Shown: in pieces, positions 1 to 15,000 of the stretch
Position numbering within the stretch: position 1 is the first letter of the stretch
Layout of the letters: every line of letters begins with the position of its first letter
From: Opisthocomus hoazin
Lineage: Eukaryota > Chordata > Aves > Opisthocomiformes > Opisthocomidae
NCBI RefSeq assembly: GCF_030867145.1
Contig: NC_134439.1
Span: 5,679,379 to 5,743,378 of the forward strand
Direction of reading: 5' to 3'
DNA: 64,000 nucleotides
The notes under the pieces: generated by a model
Database searches by the model: none
What the model was told of the DNA's origin: nothing
What the model saw: the letters and a program-made list of their open reading frames with translations, nothing else
Position numbers and translations under genes: made by a program

Positions 1-3000
1 ACTCATGCCCTATTTCTCATTAGAATTTGTTGTCTGACTTCAGCTTCCAGCCAGCAATTCCTCACTCACCCTGCAATCTTGTAGAATAAGCATAATTGAG
101 CTGGAGTGAGAAGCAAAACGTGTGGCAAGGGGAGCTAAGTCAGATCTTCCCTCCCCCAACACACATTTCACACACAGAGGGCAAACGGGCTCTGTCAGCA
201 AACTCCAAGCACACGATCTAGAGCGCTTGTGGAGTAACTCCGTATCGCTTTGCACTAGGTTCCTCAAGCGAGCTGCACCTCCCCTCCCTTCAGAAACAGA
301 GCGCCACTAAATAAAGCAACCCACTGTACCGCCTCCTGACCGAAGAGAAGCCTTTAAATAACTGCATACTACTAAATTTGATCCTAAAAACACAGTCAAG
401 ACTTCTTATCTAAAGTGCTGAAAACCACACAGTTATATTTACCTGTTCAGCTTCCACATAAATGAGAGGAAATCCCATCTGTTTGGTCCACGTATTCATC
501 ACAGCAGCAATAGGTTTACCACTAGCTTTTTCCAGGCTTTCCCAGAGGTCCTCTGCAGAAGAAAAGTCTGACTAAGGACTCCCAGAGTCGTGTCAGATGC
601 TGTTAAGGACACTGTATGGGCGCTGGAGGGTGGGAGGCTGTATTATTACTCCGGCTTGCCCTTCATGTTTTGGGCTGTGCTTTTATCAGATTGTGACAGA
701 TGATAAGCAAGAAAAAGGAAATCGTTTAAACCACTCATGGAGGAGAAAAGCAAGCCTCTTTACTACTAAAAAAGTGCAATCAATACACATTGTGATAAAG
801 CATCATAAAAATGAGCATTAAGTATTCAAAATGATAAACAGAAGAACCTTTTCCTTAAGTTTTTCATATATTATGCCAAAAGAGCTGACCGAATGCGGAC
901 GGGTTTTGGCTGACGGAGCATGCATGACGTTCCACTTCCACATTTATGCCTGATACACAAAAAAGGTTTAAGTAAAGAAAGCACTGTGAGATATTAGAGA
1001 AGACTTTGAACTGTTCAATCACACATGCAATCAATACTGCAAAAGGAAGCTTGCAAAAGGCTTACTTGGCAAATCAACATACTCCACTCTAAATGAGATT
1101 ACTACGCAGATGTGGTCATCAACAGTAAATGCAGACCTTTCAGATTACCTCAGCCGCATACTCCCGAGACAGAGAACCCCTAGAGGAGCCTGAGTTCTGG
1201 CTGTGCTGGGGACACATTGCATGAAACTGGAAACAAGCCAATTATTTCCTTGCATTTCAGTTATCTCAGATAGAAAACACAGCTGTTTAAGAATCCATCA
1301 CTTCAGCACTAAAAATTGCCTCCAGAAATCACTTTTCTTAAGCACATAATAACCACCAGTTACCTGTAGCGGCATTCTTCTGCTGGAACTTCGTTAAGTA
1401 TAAATTCATTCCTTTCCGAAAGTCCTGGGAACATACAATTGAATATGTAATGGCACCATAAAGGAGCTCCTTTCTATTCTCACTCTGCACTGCATTTATA
1501 TTCAAGAATCAGCCAAGGAATGTTAGGATCAGTATGTACATCCATAACTCCTTCCATATTTTCCCACTATCTTATTTCTCCTAGGTAAGTTCAAACAGAT
1601 CCCAAATACAAATTGCCAAAAAGTTTTCAAAATACAGAATACACAGATTTATTTTTTTTAAATGGTATTTTTAACTGTAAAAAGATTTCACAATCCACAT
1701 TTGCCTTTTTAAGAACAATCTTTTTACCTCATCACCAATGTAGTCATGTAGCATTCGGATTACAGATGCTCCCTTGCTGTAAGAAATAGCATCAAATATT
1801 TCATCTACTTCAGACGGATGGCCAACACTAACCTGTGGCAAACAGGATAATTACCAGTGAGAACAATTTTAACTGCCATGAAAGATTTTGGGTTTGCTTG
1901 TTCTAGTGTTTAAGGAGCTGACTTTTCTCACTGAAGAAAGCACGTGCACAGCCATCTCTAAATTGTCTTAGAGGAATCTCTGCATGCAGTCAATTAAACT
2001 TATTCACATATGGCTGGGTTAGGAATCGTTTAGAGGTTAAACATACTTTAATTTAGGTTTTGGTATTTAACCATACAGGCTTGGGGATCTCGCTTCAATC
2101 CTTTGGTTCAACATTTACCCAAAAGCAAAAAAAAAAACCAGTGGAAGTTGTTCAGTTCTGGGGCAGCGAACAATACATACTCAGGAAATGCACTCAATGA
2201 GTAAGGCACTCTAAAATGACCTGTTGTACAAAGCAAGGTCATCTCCCAACATTTCTTACATGAAACATTTCCCAAGCTGTCTGAAAACTTGTCCATGGTG
2301 ATCTCTAGGAATTACAAAGGAGTTTGCTTCTAGCACAGCTCCCAGTTTTGTTGTAATTGAGCTCGCTGCTTCTGCCTTCTCTACATCTCTTCCAAAGCAG
2401 CAAGCCCAGCTAGATCCTACTTCTTTCAAGACTGTCTGCATCACACTCACACTTCTGGGAGTACAATGCAGAAACAGCTAAGGTGGCCTCAGAAACGAGT
2501 ACAAGCCCAGCAAAGCTGGTCGCTTGAGCTCTGGGCTATGCTGCGCTTTGGTTTATATTGCTGAGCACTAGAGTAAGTCAGTAGTTACCTCACGGTGCTC
2601 AAGGGCCAGAAAACTACCCACTTTGATCAGAAACCAAACCAAAACACAAATAATCATGAGGTTTGATCTCAACTTTGCCATTTCAAGTCATCAGAGCAGA
2701 AGAACTCCCAAAGAAGCAGCCATCTTCAGACCCTCAAACCTCACTTCTGAAATACTGATTTGAGTAGAGGAAAATCCACAAAGCATAAATGCAGCCTTAG
2801 AATTTCCTTTGCATCATGAATGACTGCAAAGTTCCCTTTCTTCTTTATAGAAAAAAAAGCTTACATGCAGCTGACAAGAAATAAAAGGGGAGACAATCAA
2901 TAGCAAAGACAGAACTTACTTCAATAGGATGACTGTTATCTAAGGCATCAAGCTCTTGAGCTCGTGTGTAATCAGCAGAAACAAACTGAGTCCAGATATC

Positions 3001-6000
3001 GTACTCTGGGAAACAGTGATCTACACACAGGTACTCAATCCAGGAGGCAAATCCTTCATTCAGCCAGAGATGGGTCCACCATTCCTGGAAAGATAAGAAG
3101 GCAGAATCAAGAATAAAATTCCAAGAGCTTCATTTAATCAAGAAGAAGTTTCCAGCAAAGATAAGCTGTTAATGGCCTAGTTCAGTACAAATCAGAGAAA
3201 CGGGTAACACTTGCAAGCACAGATTCCTCTCTAGAAAGAAGGCATCAGCCCAAGAAGGATAATCAGCACCCAATAACTGTCTTGCCCTCTGTCTTAAGTT
3301 TTAGAAGCTCTGCATGGAGGAGAACTGCATCAAGTACAAATGAAATTCCCAGAGACTAGACTAGAGGTCAGAGCAGAGCTGCTGCGGGAACAGCTAAGAG
3401 TGCTAGCTAGAGTGGGGAAGAGAGTCAGCGACATGCAAGGCCACGGTTCCGTAAAGCAGCAGAACTGCGGGCAACACAGTGACAGTGGCTTTCTCAAACT
3501 GAACAGCAACAGCTGCAGAAGGCTGAAATTGTGTTTGGTTTTTTGCTAAAGAGTATGCTTACATAAAGGAGAAACCCTGGAGTCTGAAAAAGCATCCTAG
3601 GCTATGGAAACCTGAAATCTAGTAAACAGTTAAAAGTTGTTGCTCACCAGCCAAAGGTGGGCTTTGTTTTTTTAAGATAAGAATGTTACATTGGCATTTG
3701 AAAATTCTTCCCTTCATTTCTAATATTTAACTGAAGTAGGTGCGATAAGGAAACTGGCTACGGATACTGAGGAAGAAAACACCCTTTTCCACAACTGCAC
3801 TTACCAACTATTCTTTAAATGTAAATAGGGCGGTTAACTCAGACGAGCATGGCTATGAAGATATGGGCCCTTAAGTAAAAAAAACTGAACAGGATGTAGA
3901 ATCAGTCCAGTAAGCTGTTCTACAAAGAACTACTGCTTCTACCACGAATAAAACATTTACCCCAGGGAGGGTGGAATTTCAATAAGGAAAGCTGTGACTG
4001 AAGCTCTACACAGATAAGCCTTGCTTTATTTTTAGAGTGGAGACTATCCAATTTTCTTTTACATTTCTGACCGCATCTGTTTCCAAGACAAGGTTCCACT
4101 GCATACAGATTGGTGCCAGAGGATTAATGCAACTGCAAAATAGATTCTTAGGCAATCAGGTTGGACTTCTAAATCTTTTCACCTCCCTGTTTTTCTCACT
4201 TATCCCACTGGTAATCTAATTGCTCCCGAATCTATTTCTTCCCCTGGAGGTATTCTGATTTCATTTATCTTTGCTACAGAAGAACTGGCATATTGTGCTG
4301 CCCAATAAGATCTGGTACAGGCAAACTAAACCAGTGATGTGACTGAGGCTTTCTGCTGTGCTGTAGGCACCTCAGATTATAGAGGAGAAAAAGCTGACTT
4401 TCTGGCAACTGAGAAGTAAAATTGGAATGTCTTTTCATATTTCACAGTTGCATCACGGAACATAAAATAATGAGAGAATAAATTCTTGAAGAAAATTTTT
4501 GAGAGACCTAGAACTTCAAAAGGAAAATAAAAAGCTCAATATAAGTTTCAGAGATTCTTGTAAATATACTTTCTCCAGCTTACTGCCACAGTTCTCAATG
4601 GTCAGAAGGACCATGAACAGTTTGTGGGTCACGAACAGTCCCCAAGGCACTTGCTGCCATTCTATAGCTAGTCTAGTCACATTGTGCTGGCTCTCTTTGC
4701 TTCCAGCTGCTCAACTGTACTAAAAGCTAAAAATATATGACTTCAATATTATTTTTCCATTTAAATATTGTGTTGCTTTCACATGGAAGCTACCTGTGCT
4801 ACCACAAAGAGGAATGGACACAGCTGACTAGATTAAGAGGCATGGCACTGGAGAAAAGTTTGACAGACTTTGCTTAGTGTTATAATAAATATTTACACGG
4901 AGGTTTTTCCTCCATCTACTCACAGTGCATTTGAGCAGCCTAAAAGCCAGAACAATGCAGATTTGGGGCTCCAGAAGCCATGCTTTTTTACCAAACACAC
5001 TGCTTTTCTTACAATACAAGAAACTTCCTAACCTGTGAAATATTTGGATTCAAGCATGTGATTGCAGGGCTTTGGGAAAAGGAATGTCAGATCCAATTAA
5101 CAGAGTAAGCTGAAGCCATTTGTTAACAGCAGAAGTTCTGACAGATACTGGTTTCAGTTTATAGCACTACATGGAATTTGTTTACAGTTTGCAGTCTTGC
5201 TGTCTCAGATATGCTTTTATTCCCATCAAAATGACTTAACATCAACCCATTCAGACAGCTGGCTCCCCATATATCCAAAGTCATTCCTATGAGTTACTAC
5301 AGAGCAACTTATCAGCTACTGGACTAGAACAATTTGCAGTGCTGAGCTGGTACCGATATGCCTGCTTGGTATGAAAGCCTGATGAGTGAATCATGCCTAC
5401 CTGAAAGGAAAACAGTGGATTATTGCTTCTAAGTAACCTGACTAGCCAAAGTAATTTCCATGGAACACCTGCTCAACTCTAACTAGGCCTACGTTCAAAC
5501 AACTGAACATTGCTTCGCATAGAAAAGATCTAGGAATACTTCTAAAGAACATAGTAGTAAAGAGGAAAGTGGTAATAAAGCTCTATTTAAATATTTAATT
5601 TAAAAATTTTAAAGATTGCATGCCTGCTATTAAGTTTCACTTGAGCACACACATGATATGAAGCACATGTCAAGGAAAACTAGAAGAACTTGTAACTGTT
5701 AGATACCATGGTCACAAGGTTTCCAAACCACTGATGGGCAAGTTCATGTCCTACAACCAGAGCAACCCACTGGCGAGATGAAGAACAGGAATTTTTGGGG
5801 TCAATGAGCAATGCAGTCTCCCTGTATTTAAGAAAGAAAGATAACTGAACATAGCAGTACATGCCAAGGGAAAAACCACAAACAAAAGTAGGTTAAATTA
5901 CCTAAGCAAGCTAAAAAGTGATCAGTGCAACTGAAAAAACCAAAAGCTATTTCAGTTTAGACATTATTTTGGTAAGTTCCACAGCTGTTGGAATGCTTTG

Positions 6001-9000
6001 GAGCAACAATTCCTTACAGCATGCAAGAAGACAAGTGCAAAAACCCAGGCAGGAACAAGAAAGTTTATCCTTTATTTGTACAATAGCTCACCTACATAAT
6101 CTAGGAACCTTAACTGCAACTCCCTTTGCACTGCGTGATGTACGTACAGCAAGTCTTCTCTGCCTCCCTCAGCCCCAGAGGAATTCCACCCCTTCCAAGT
6201 GCACAACCAGCCGTGTTACACTCGCCCCTGCAGACGCACAAGATCCCCCCCACAAGCACACGTGCACACACGCAAGTGCTGCCCAGCTCAGGCACACAGC
6301 CTTCTGCTACAACACCCTGTCACGGCCAGGACTCAGCGGGTCACTCAGAAAGGACTTCTGGGCTGCTGCAACTCAACGGGGGAAAACGTGCAACTCAAAA
6401 CATAGATGGTGCCTGCAGATCATGCCAACCTTCTGTCCCCAGAGGGATAAAGCAAGCGTGCCAAACTCAGCATAAGGGGGGGGAAATTAACAGCACAATT
6501 AAGAAAGGCTTCCAAAAATTCTACTAATCCAGGACAAATATTTTTTTCCACAGGGAGTAAAATATCAGATTTTATCAGAATTGCAATAAGCAGACAAGTA
6601 GATTTTAAACCTGGGCTCAAATTTCTATTTCAGTTTAAGGCCAAATTAACAGTTTAGTAGAAGAAACTCAAACTATTTCAGAATTTAAAGTCCAAATCTT
6701 ACAAGACCAATGTTGTACAAAACGAAGGAAAATCATTCTGACAATGAGCACAGATCAGGTAATAATATCAAGCAAAAGTACAAAAGCTTGATCAGATGAA
6801 CAAAAAAAAAACTGAAAAGGAAGGCAAGTTAATACCTTGATTTACTCACATCCACATGGTTATACTGTGGTTGCTAAATTTACCAACTTGCCTACAACAT
6901 AAAACAAGCAAGTCTTCCAGCTGTGTCAGTAAGTACGTAACTTTTACAGGGGAAAAAGCTGCCAAGAAAAGTTCTCTTGTAGAACAGGCAGTGCTGCCAG
7001 ACACTTAAAAACCTCACACCCTTGGACAGTAGTTGTAACAGCTCATTCTTGCCCTCCTAAGATTTGTACAATAACGCACGCTGCTGCAGAAGTTAAAATT
7101 ATCCAAACCAAAGCAAGAGTTGAATGTATTTACTCAGTCTTATTTGGGATGATACCCAGTAATTACAGCTCCTTAAAACTAATCCAATTACTTCCAAGAA
7201 TTAGTGAACAAAGAGGGGGAAAGACAGTATTTTAACAGCATACCTATAAGTAACAAGGCCCCAGTTCTCCATGGCACCTTTATAAAATAAATACAAAGGT
7301 TTATTGATATTGATACACACCTCTTCCTAAATGTTTAAAATTCATATAAAATACAGTTCATCAATAAAGTGAGTTACTTTACCAGCAGCAAAGTCTGCAA
7401 TAGCTATGAGATCAATTTTAGGAAGAGGGTAAGGAACATTGAAGTAGTCCTTATAAAAAGGTAGAGTTTTAGCAGCAACCTGTAAGAAACAAGAGGAGAA
7501 ACGTTAACTTGGAACAATTAGTAAAACTTGAAAAATTATGACTGAAACTAGCCTAAGCAAGCAGCACACACAAGATTTCTTCCAGAAGCCCCATTTGCAG
7601 CTTCCAGAGCACAATGGTTTGGAAGACTCCCACCCTCTTTTTCTCCCAGGCTGCAGCCTACCCTTCAGTACTTCTCACCATCTTTGGACCAAAGTCTACA
7701 TCACCAAATCAGAACTGAATTAAACCGTATGTTTTTGTCATTACAGACATTAGTTTGTCCACAGCTGAAGTTCTGTTTAACATCACGCCCAGTCTCTCTG
7801 AGCCATTGGAGCAAAACCCACTGGTTTTGCACGGGTTTGGGTGACTGAACCGAGGAGAGCGCTGCGTCCAGCCTGTCAGAGATCGCCACAGCAGCAGTGA
7901 AGTCACCCTGAGCGCATTTACCTCTAATGCAAACTTTCCTTGTTCCGCTTTGCCAACAGGGGTGTAAACACGCACTAAGACGCCATCGAGGGACCTGGCC
8001 TCTACGAAGTCATATTCTCCCACCACGAACGCTACAAGATATGTTGACATGACGGGGGTGCGAGCAAACTTCACTTCCACCAGATTTTCATCATCTGGGT
8101 ATGGCTTCCGGTCAATGACGTTCTTCCAACATGAGAGGGACTCAGTTAGTTTCACGGAACCAAAACTACGTTACACAATATATTTGACTAACTACTCCAT
8201 CATTATGAGTCACGCACTTAAAATGAAAGGACTTATTTTACGATTTTAAGATACAGACCACGGTGTAGTTCCCCTCCTACCTAAAAATGCCCCGCCACAC
8301 AGGGAGGTTACTTTTACAACGTGTACATTATATTCCGTTACCGCACAGGCAGCTGAACACACCAGCTACCAGCTGCTGTCCTTCAAAGAGTATCACCCAC
8401 ATCCCAATAAGGCACCAGGCTTTCACTTTAAATTCTGAAACAGAAACCACGACCACGTGGTCAGTGGGCAAGGCTAGACTTTACAGGTAACTATGAAAGT
8501 TAGCTACTGGAATAAAAAAGGCTTATTTTTAAACTGACTTGCTCTTCTCCAGTAACATCTCCTATAAACATTTGCACCATATTTAGAGTAATAACCTGAA
8601 AATACCCACTTGCATTTGCGACAGAGGTACTTCTACTTGCACATTGTACCCCAGTTCTGGTCAAAAATTCTCTAGGGCAGAAAACATGCTTATTTATCTC
8701 AAGTGCTATGTCTGCTTATGTAGCTATAACAGCTATACAAACACACAAAGGTGCTTTTTTTTTCCCAGTCACTCTTAATCAAGCAGCACGTGGCATGACA
8801 TATGCTAAGACTTTTTTTTTTTATTAAACAAACACTGTGGTTTGTACAACCTTTAGGTTTTGTATTAGCATCTGACATCACAATGTAATCTTTCAAAAAG
8901 TTCTCTCAATTTAGAGCTGCTCAGTAATAGGTAGCAAGACAATCTATATTCCTAATTCTGTCACCAAGACACACTATTAAGTACAAAATAATCAGCTGGC

Positions 9001-12000
9001 ATTACTACAGTTTTATTTAAAACACTGTTTACTTGCCCATCGAGAACTTACCATATTTGACAAAGCTACTCTGTCTTTAGGAACCACCAAAGAAATATCA
9101 AATGTTGCCTTAATAGCAGGCTCATCCCAGCATGGGAAAGCTCTGCGAGCATCAGTAGCCTGAAGGAAATAAGAGCGTTAAACAAATACATCACAAGAGA
9201 CTGTGGCAATAAAACACACACAAAAATTCACCATATTTTACAGGCAACAAGTTGGGTGAATAATGGTTAGTCATCGGTATGACTCCTCACTGACACTCCT
9301 GACCTCTGCATTAGAGCATTTTGTTCTTACTGTGATAACTTTTTTCATTCTTGGCTTAAAAAAAAAAAAAAAATTGCAGCTGAAAAGCACTCTGTGCTCT
9401 GATGGAATTCTACAGTCTGAGTAAAATTTAGCAGAGTCATGACAGGAGCAAAGCTCAGTCATGTGAAAGCACAGAGGGCACCCAGGCATCCACAGACCAT
9501 ACACACAAGACCACCTATTTATATTCTGTCAGTAGACTGCACCCAAGAAATGTTCTATTTGTATGAGGTATGTACTCCATGCTTTTATGTAACCAGGCAG
9601 ATAACTATGAAATTCCAATATGGTATAAAATTCTGTCATTATGTCCAGGGTTTACATAATACTTGAGAGAGAATCTGGCTCACATTTTGGATGTCATTAA
9701 GATACTGAGATAAACACAGAATGTCCTATTAAAAAAATTCATGTACTTCATAAAGCAAAGTTATACACAGGTATTTTACCACATTTGAATAAACAGCAGT
9801 ACTCAAACATTGCAGCAATTGTATAGGTATAACGCATCAAACATCAGCACGATCCTTGACTGGGGAATTTGCCAAATCCAGAATTTACTGACCTTGAAGC
9901 CTCAATGTAAAGGCTGCTTTTAGTATCACCCATCCACACTAAGAGCAAGAAGCAAATAAATATGGATTTTTTAAATTTACCCAGAAGACACAGCTAAAGC
10001 TAGGAAATTGTGTCTTTGCTTCTTTTAAGCATAAATCCTATATTAAGAATGACATTCCCCAAAAACAAAAATGTAGCCCATACCTCAAACTGAGTGACAG
10101 CAGCATAGCGCGTGTCTCCAGTAGGGGTGGTATATTTACTTCGGTAAAAACCCTTCATTTTATCATTCAGCTCCCCTACAAAGTCTATCTTTAGCATCCC
10201 TGTCCCTGTAACAGAAACAGATGGGGCATTGTTATTTGCATGCGCCAAACAGAACATTTCTTTGGTCTGCACCTTCAGGCCAGACTACTCAGCTGGCCCA
10301 CCGCCCTTCTGAAATAAGACATCCCTTCAACTCTTCTCCACCCATCGCTTTTTGCCAGCCTCCCTCAAGCCCTTCACTCTCCTCACATAACATAAGCTCC
10401 AGCAGAGCAACGCAGGCAAAGACAGACTCACCCCAGCATTTTAGCACTTGATCAGCAAAGGCTGCTGCAGTATTCGTTCTCACCTTCTAAACAGTGCAAT
10501 AACCAGGAGAGACCCACCTTCAGCCATTGGAGAAGTCTGATGCCACAATCCCTACCTTTGAGTAAAATTTGCAAAAATATAGGATGGCTAGTAAGTAATA
10601 ATACCATCCTATGAAATCTACTACAAAAGCCAAGACAGAGCACTGGCGGCGTTCAAGCTGGTAAGTCAATTAGTCTCAGGATTTATTCTGCCCTCGACGT
10701 TTCAGTGCAAAAGGGGAAACCTGATCTCGATCAGAGAGGCAGCATGCCAATATCCCACAGAACGACACGCTAGAGTTTTATCACCCTAGAATCTTTCTAT
10801 TTGCATTTATCAAGATGAAATAAAATGGCTTTATTCAAACAGAGGAGCTGAGTTTCAATTGGGAAACTCCTCAGAGCAAAAAAAAAAAAAAAAAAAGTAG
10901 CGGTTTCAAAAGAATTCGTACATTCACGCCTCGGAAAATACGGCAGTAGTTCAGATTAGCTCATGCTCGGTGAGAGGAAAACAGATCATCAGTATCTAAC
11001 ATCAACAGCTTCTGAGCCTAACTCCCAATGGCAGGTAAATAATTGGCGTCACCTCAGGTGTTGGAAGCATAGATCACCATTAGCAAAACAACATTTTCAA
11101 CTCCAGAGGCTCACAGAGTGACTCGGAGTGGACAGACTCCCTGGGGAGCACTACATTCACAGTCAGAAACTTCAGGGAAGACAGAGCTGTCCTGCTCCAG
11201 CTTTTTCACGTGCAAACGTCTTAACCGTGGCTGAAACAAGCAGAAAGCATGAAAATAGCTCTTACCTTTCTGAAGAGTACTGGGAAAGGAGAGAGTAACC
11301 TTTTCATCCTCGTTTTGATAGTTGAACCCTGTGGCATGTACCTCTGAAACAGAAAAACAGACCACTTTGTTCGAAATAAGCCCCAGAGACGTTTTTGTAA
11401 CTCATGAACGTTTAAAACTAACCGAACCAGCCGAACCCAACAACATGCTGTAGCTACTGAACAAATCAATGAAGATGTTGAACAATCCAGAATGATATGA
11501 ATGTAGCAATCAAAGAAATGCCACCCACTGTCAGAGTTCCACGTTACATTATCTCACTTCAGACAAATAATTCTACCACATTTACACCAGACTATACAGC
11601 CACAGACTCCAAGCACCACCTCCGCCATACGTCCCCCGTCCATCAGAACGCTGCACTCGTGCATGGCAGGGAAGTCTTCTGCTGCGCCAGTAATGAAAGC
11701 CGTGCTGTGACATTGTAAACTTGCAGTAAGAACAGTATCCTGTACAGCACCAGGAATGCTGGTAACAGCTACTACAATCCCGACAAATGGAGAAATATTT
11801 CACAAAACTTCCCCTCGATATTAAATGCATACATCAGTGCAGCAGGATTCTTATCAATTACTCCAAACAGGATGCTTATGATTTATTTAACTAATTTATG
11901 GCTCTCACTTTGAAAAGCACACTAATATCCAGAGCAATGTGTTTTTGTTTGGTTTGAACCACAAAGAAAAACACAATGTTGATTTTATTTTAGAATTGCC

Positions 12001-15000
12001 TTCAGAACCAGGGACCTACCTTGGAGTTTACACACCATTCCGCAAGGGCATCCAAAATCAACCAGAATTAAGCAGTATGGCATTTACACAGCACTGGATC
12101 TCTTTGTAGATGCAAACATCTGAACGACGAGGCCAGGCTGGATAGGTGGGGAGGGAATCGGTACACAGGAACTGAACTCTCCTGCAGCGTAGAGTTAGCA
12201 GAGCCAAGAGAGAACACCCAGTGCTGCTGCTTGCTAGTTCACCAAGTCCCACTCGCTGATGATGCACACCGAGGCTCCTTCAACCAAAAGAATCTAAAAT
12301 AGCTACATAGGAGCTCCCTCTACAAGTCCTGCTACCTATGTCACTCTATAGTCCACCACTGCAATAACCAGCTATCTTTGAGAAATGCAGATCTGCACCA
12401 GAACAGACGAGCAGTGCTTTCTACCACACATCAGCATCTCAGACTGCCAAACTTGGTGTGCCTGGACACACCGATACATCCTTCTATGCAGACATACTGA
12501 TGTATAATTCTAGATTACATAAATACAATACACATTTGGCAGTTCAGTATAGTTTTGAAAGATATGGGAAGTGCACAGATAAGTTTAAAATAACAGCATT
12601 CCTAGTACAAGCTGCCTGTCCCATCCCACTTACTTCACTCAAATCGAAGTGAAAACACACCTAGCATACCGAAATGCTAAGCAAGGGTCTACCAATCCTT
12701 TCAGGCACTTTCAAAATAGACCCAGGAAGAATGATTCAGTAAATAGCTTCAGTTATCTACGGAAGTCGATATTAGTTTTAACTGGTCACAGAAAAAAGGA
12801 CAAAAAAGAAAACTGGAAAGTGCTGTGATACATAGAGCTAAACATCCTAAAAGAAAAACGTACCACTATATCAACTTCTTCATTACACGGAATTCTGAAT
12901 GCCAAAGCTTGTTTGAAACAACAATTCAACTTACAGAATGACCTGTTTTCCACGCTCATGTATCACTACAAGAATTCAGGTATTCTGTTTCAGAGGCAGC
13001 CTAAGCACACTCACAAGATGTTCAGCTAAGTTGTTCCATATGTGACAAAAATATCTGGAAACATGTTTTTATTTTCATAAAATTTCAAGTGCTATTTATT
13101 CTGGAATAGTATGATTTCAGCCTTAAGTCAGAGCTAATTCCAACCTCTGCTCACAGAGATCATGAATGCAGAAACTGCATGAATGCATTAGTCTTAACTA
13201 CTGGTTTCACAGTGCTCTGCTCAGCATTTAATCAGAGTTAACCACCATGCTAGGGTACGTAATACATAAATGCTTACAATAAAACAATTCTAGCTGTAGA
13301 AAAAAAGTACAGTACAGAAACAAATTCAAGAAAAAAAACTCCTTATAGGATCAAGTAGAACATCATCCCACTACTGGGCTGTACTGAGGTGTTCCAAGAT
13401 TTTTAAAACCAACTGTAAGAGGGATGAGATAGACCATTTAAACAGAACACACGCCAAGGATATCAAAATGCCAGCAAGCATTGGGCAATGAGCAAGAAAA
13501 AGTAAAGGTTTAGCTTTTCTTTCTATAATTCTGTGGAATACTGAGACAGACAGGGGACGTTATAAGAGAGCTGGAGAGAAGATATCCAGGGGAACAACGC
13601 TGATGTACAACACACTAGCCCGAAAGCGGGCTTCCCGGTGAGAGAGCGTGGAGCCGACTGCTGCCTGCTTTGCTTAGATCCAATGATTTTTGACCCCAGC
13701 TATCTTCAGAGTCCATCAGACAACAAATCTGTTGTTCTGCGATAGCATGTTAGTGACCTCGGTCAGAGGGACGGACGGGCCCAATACCTGTCAGAAATCA
13801 ACGTTAGCCTGCCGGGAAGGAATCCCGCTGCCGGACAGCCTGCAGATGCTGAGCTGTCAGCCTGTGGTCAGAGGCTAAATGCAAACCTGAGAAACGGCTG
13901 ATAAAGATCAGCAGAAGCATGCAGAAACGCTCTCCGCCCAGTGTATTTTAAAATGACCACAGCAAACCAAAAACATTTGTATCTTTTTACAACTTCTAAT
14001 GGAAACAATCTGATACTGAAGACAAACAATACCATGACTTTAGGATCATAGTTCTAACCTCCTGAAACTGAGAAACAGAGAAGCACGCGTGCTATGCAGA
14101 TCTTCTGCCAGAAGCTGACAATGAATATCAAGTTTCCCCCTCCTCCTCTCCCAAATGTGAAGTCCTCCTAAGCCTATTTGAATTTGTAGCTCCGCTACTT
14201 TATAACCTTTTTAACCTGCGCTAGCAAAGCCATAGGAAAGACTCAGGTAAACGTTACCAGTGCTAGGAGGTGAAGACCTTCACAGGGATTTTGGTTTGAT
14301 TTTTTTTTCCCCTGCAACAGCCTGGGAAAGCATATTAACACACTGCAGAAAGCAACCTTGTTTCAAGGAGCTTCTCAACCTTAATTTTACAGTGTTAGAT
14401 CCCAGTTACCCTAAGGTTAGAAACAATGTTCAAACAAGTCATAGTTTAAAGGGGCTGGAAGCAGCCATCTCAGCAGCACGCTGCGCACTCGCAGCGCACA
14501 CTGACCACAACCTCCAGCACAGCAGGGAGACCGAGACCGTGGGCTGCCCCAGGACTGTCCCGCTTGCCGCGACAACCGGCCTCCGGCAGCACCTAGAAGC
14601 CACGGCAAGAGCACACCTGGGACACAAGGCAACGCTCAGTTACAGTTTCACAGGACTCATCGTGTACTCATTGAGGACTTGCTGTCTAGAAGAGTGTCTT
14701 TCCCTGCTCAACTCCAGCAATTTTTTGCAATTCTCCAAGCAGCTGCTTATAGATAAGTTTCCAAAACGGCAGAATATAAAATGAAAGCTTCAAAGTTACA
14801 TTTTTTTTAAAACTATTCAGTGTCAATAATTTAATCCAGAGCAAAAGAACCATGGAGAAGCATCAACAATACTTTTTGTTAAAGTTTAAGGGAACCGCTT
14901 ATAACAAAGATGTAATTGCAGTAAAAGGCTGTCTGAATTCCTAACAGTGTTGAATACAAAAGCTCCTGAAGAGAACAGCACAATTTTGGCAGCCTACTAA

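Noticed and set aside
14260-14784. 174-codon + strand frame in NPEPPS intron 2
   Set aside because: No recognisable protein, no splice context, and a length possible by chance.
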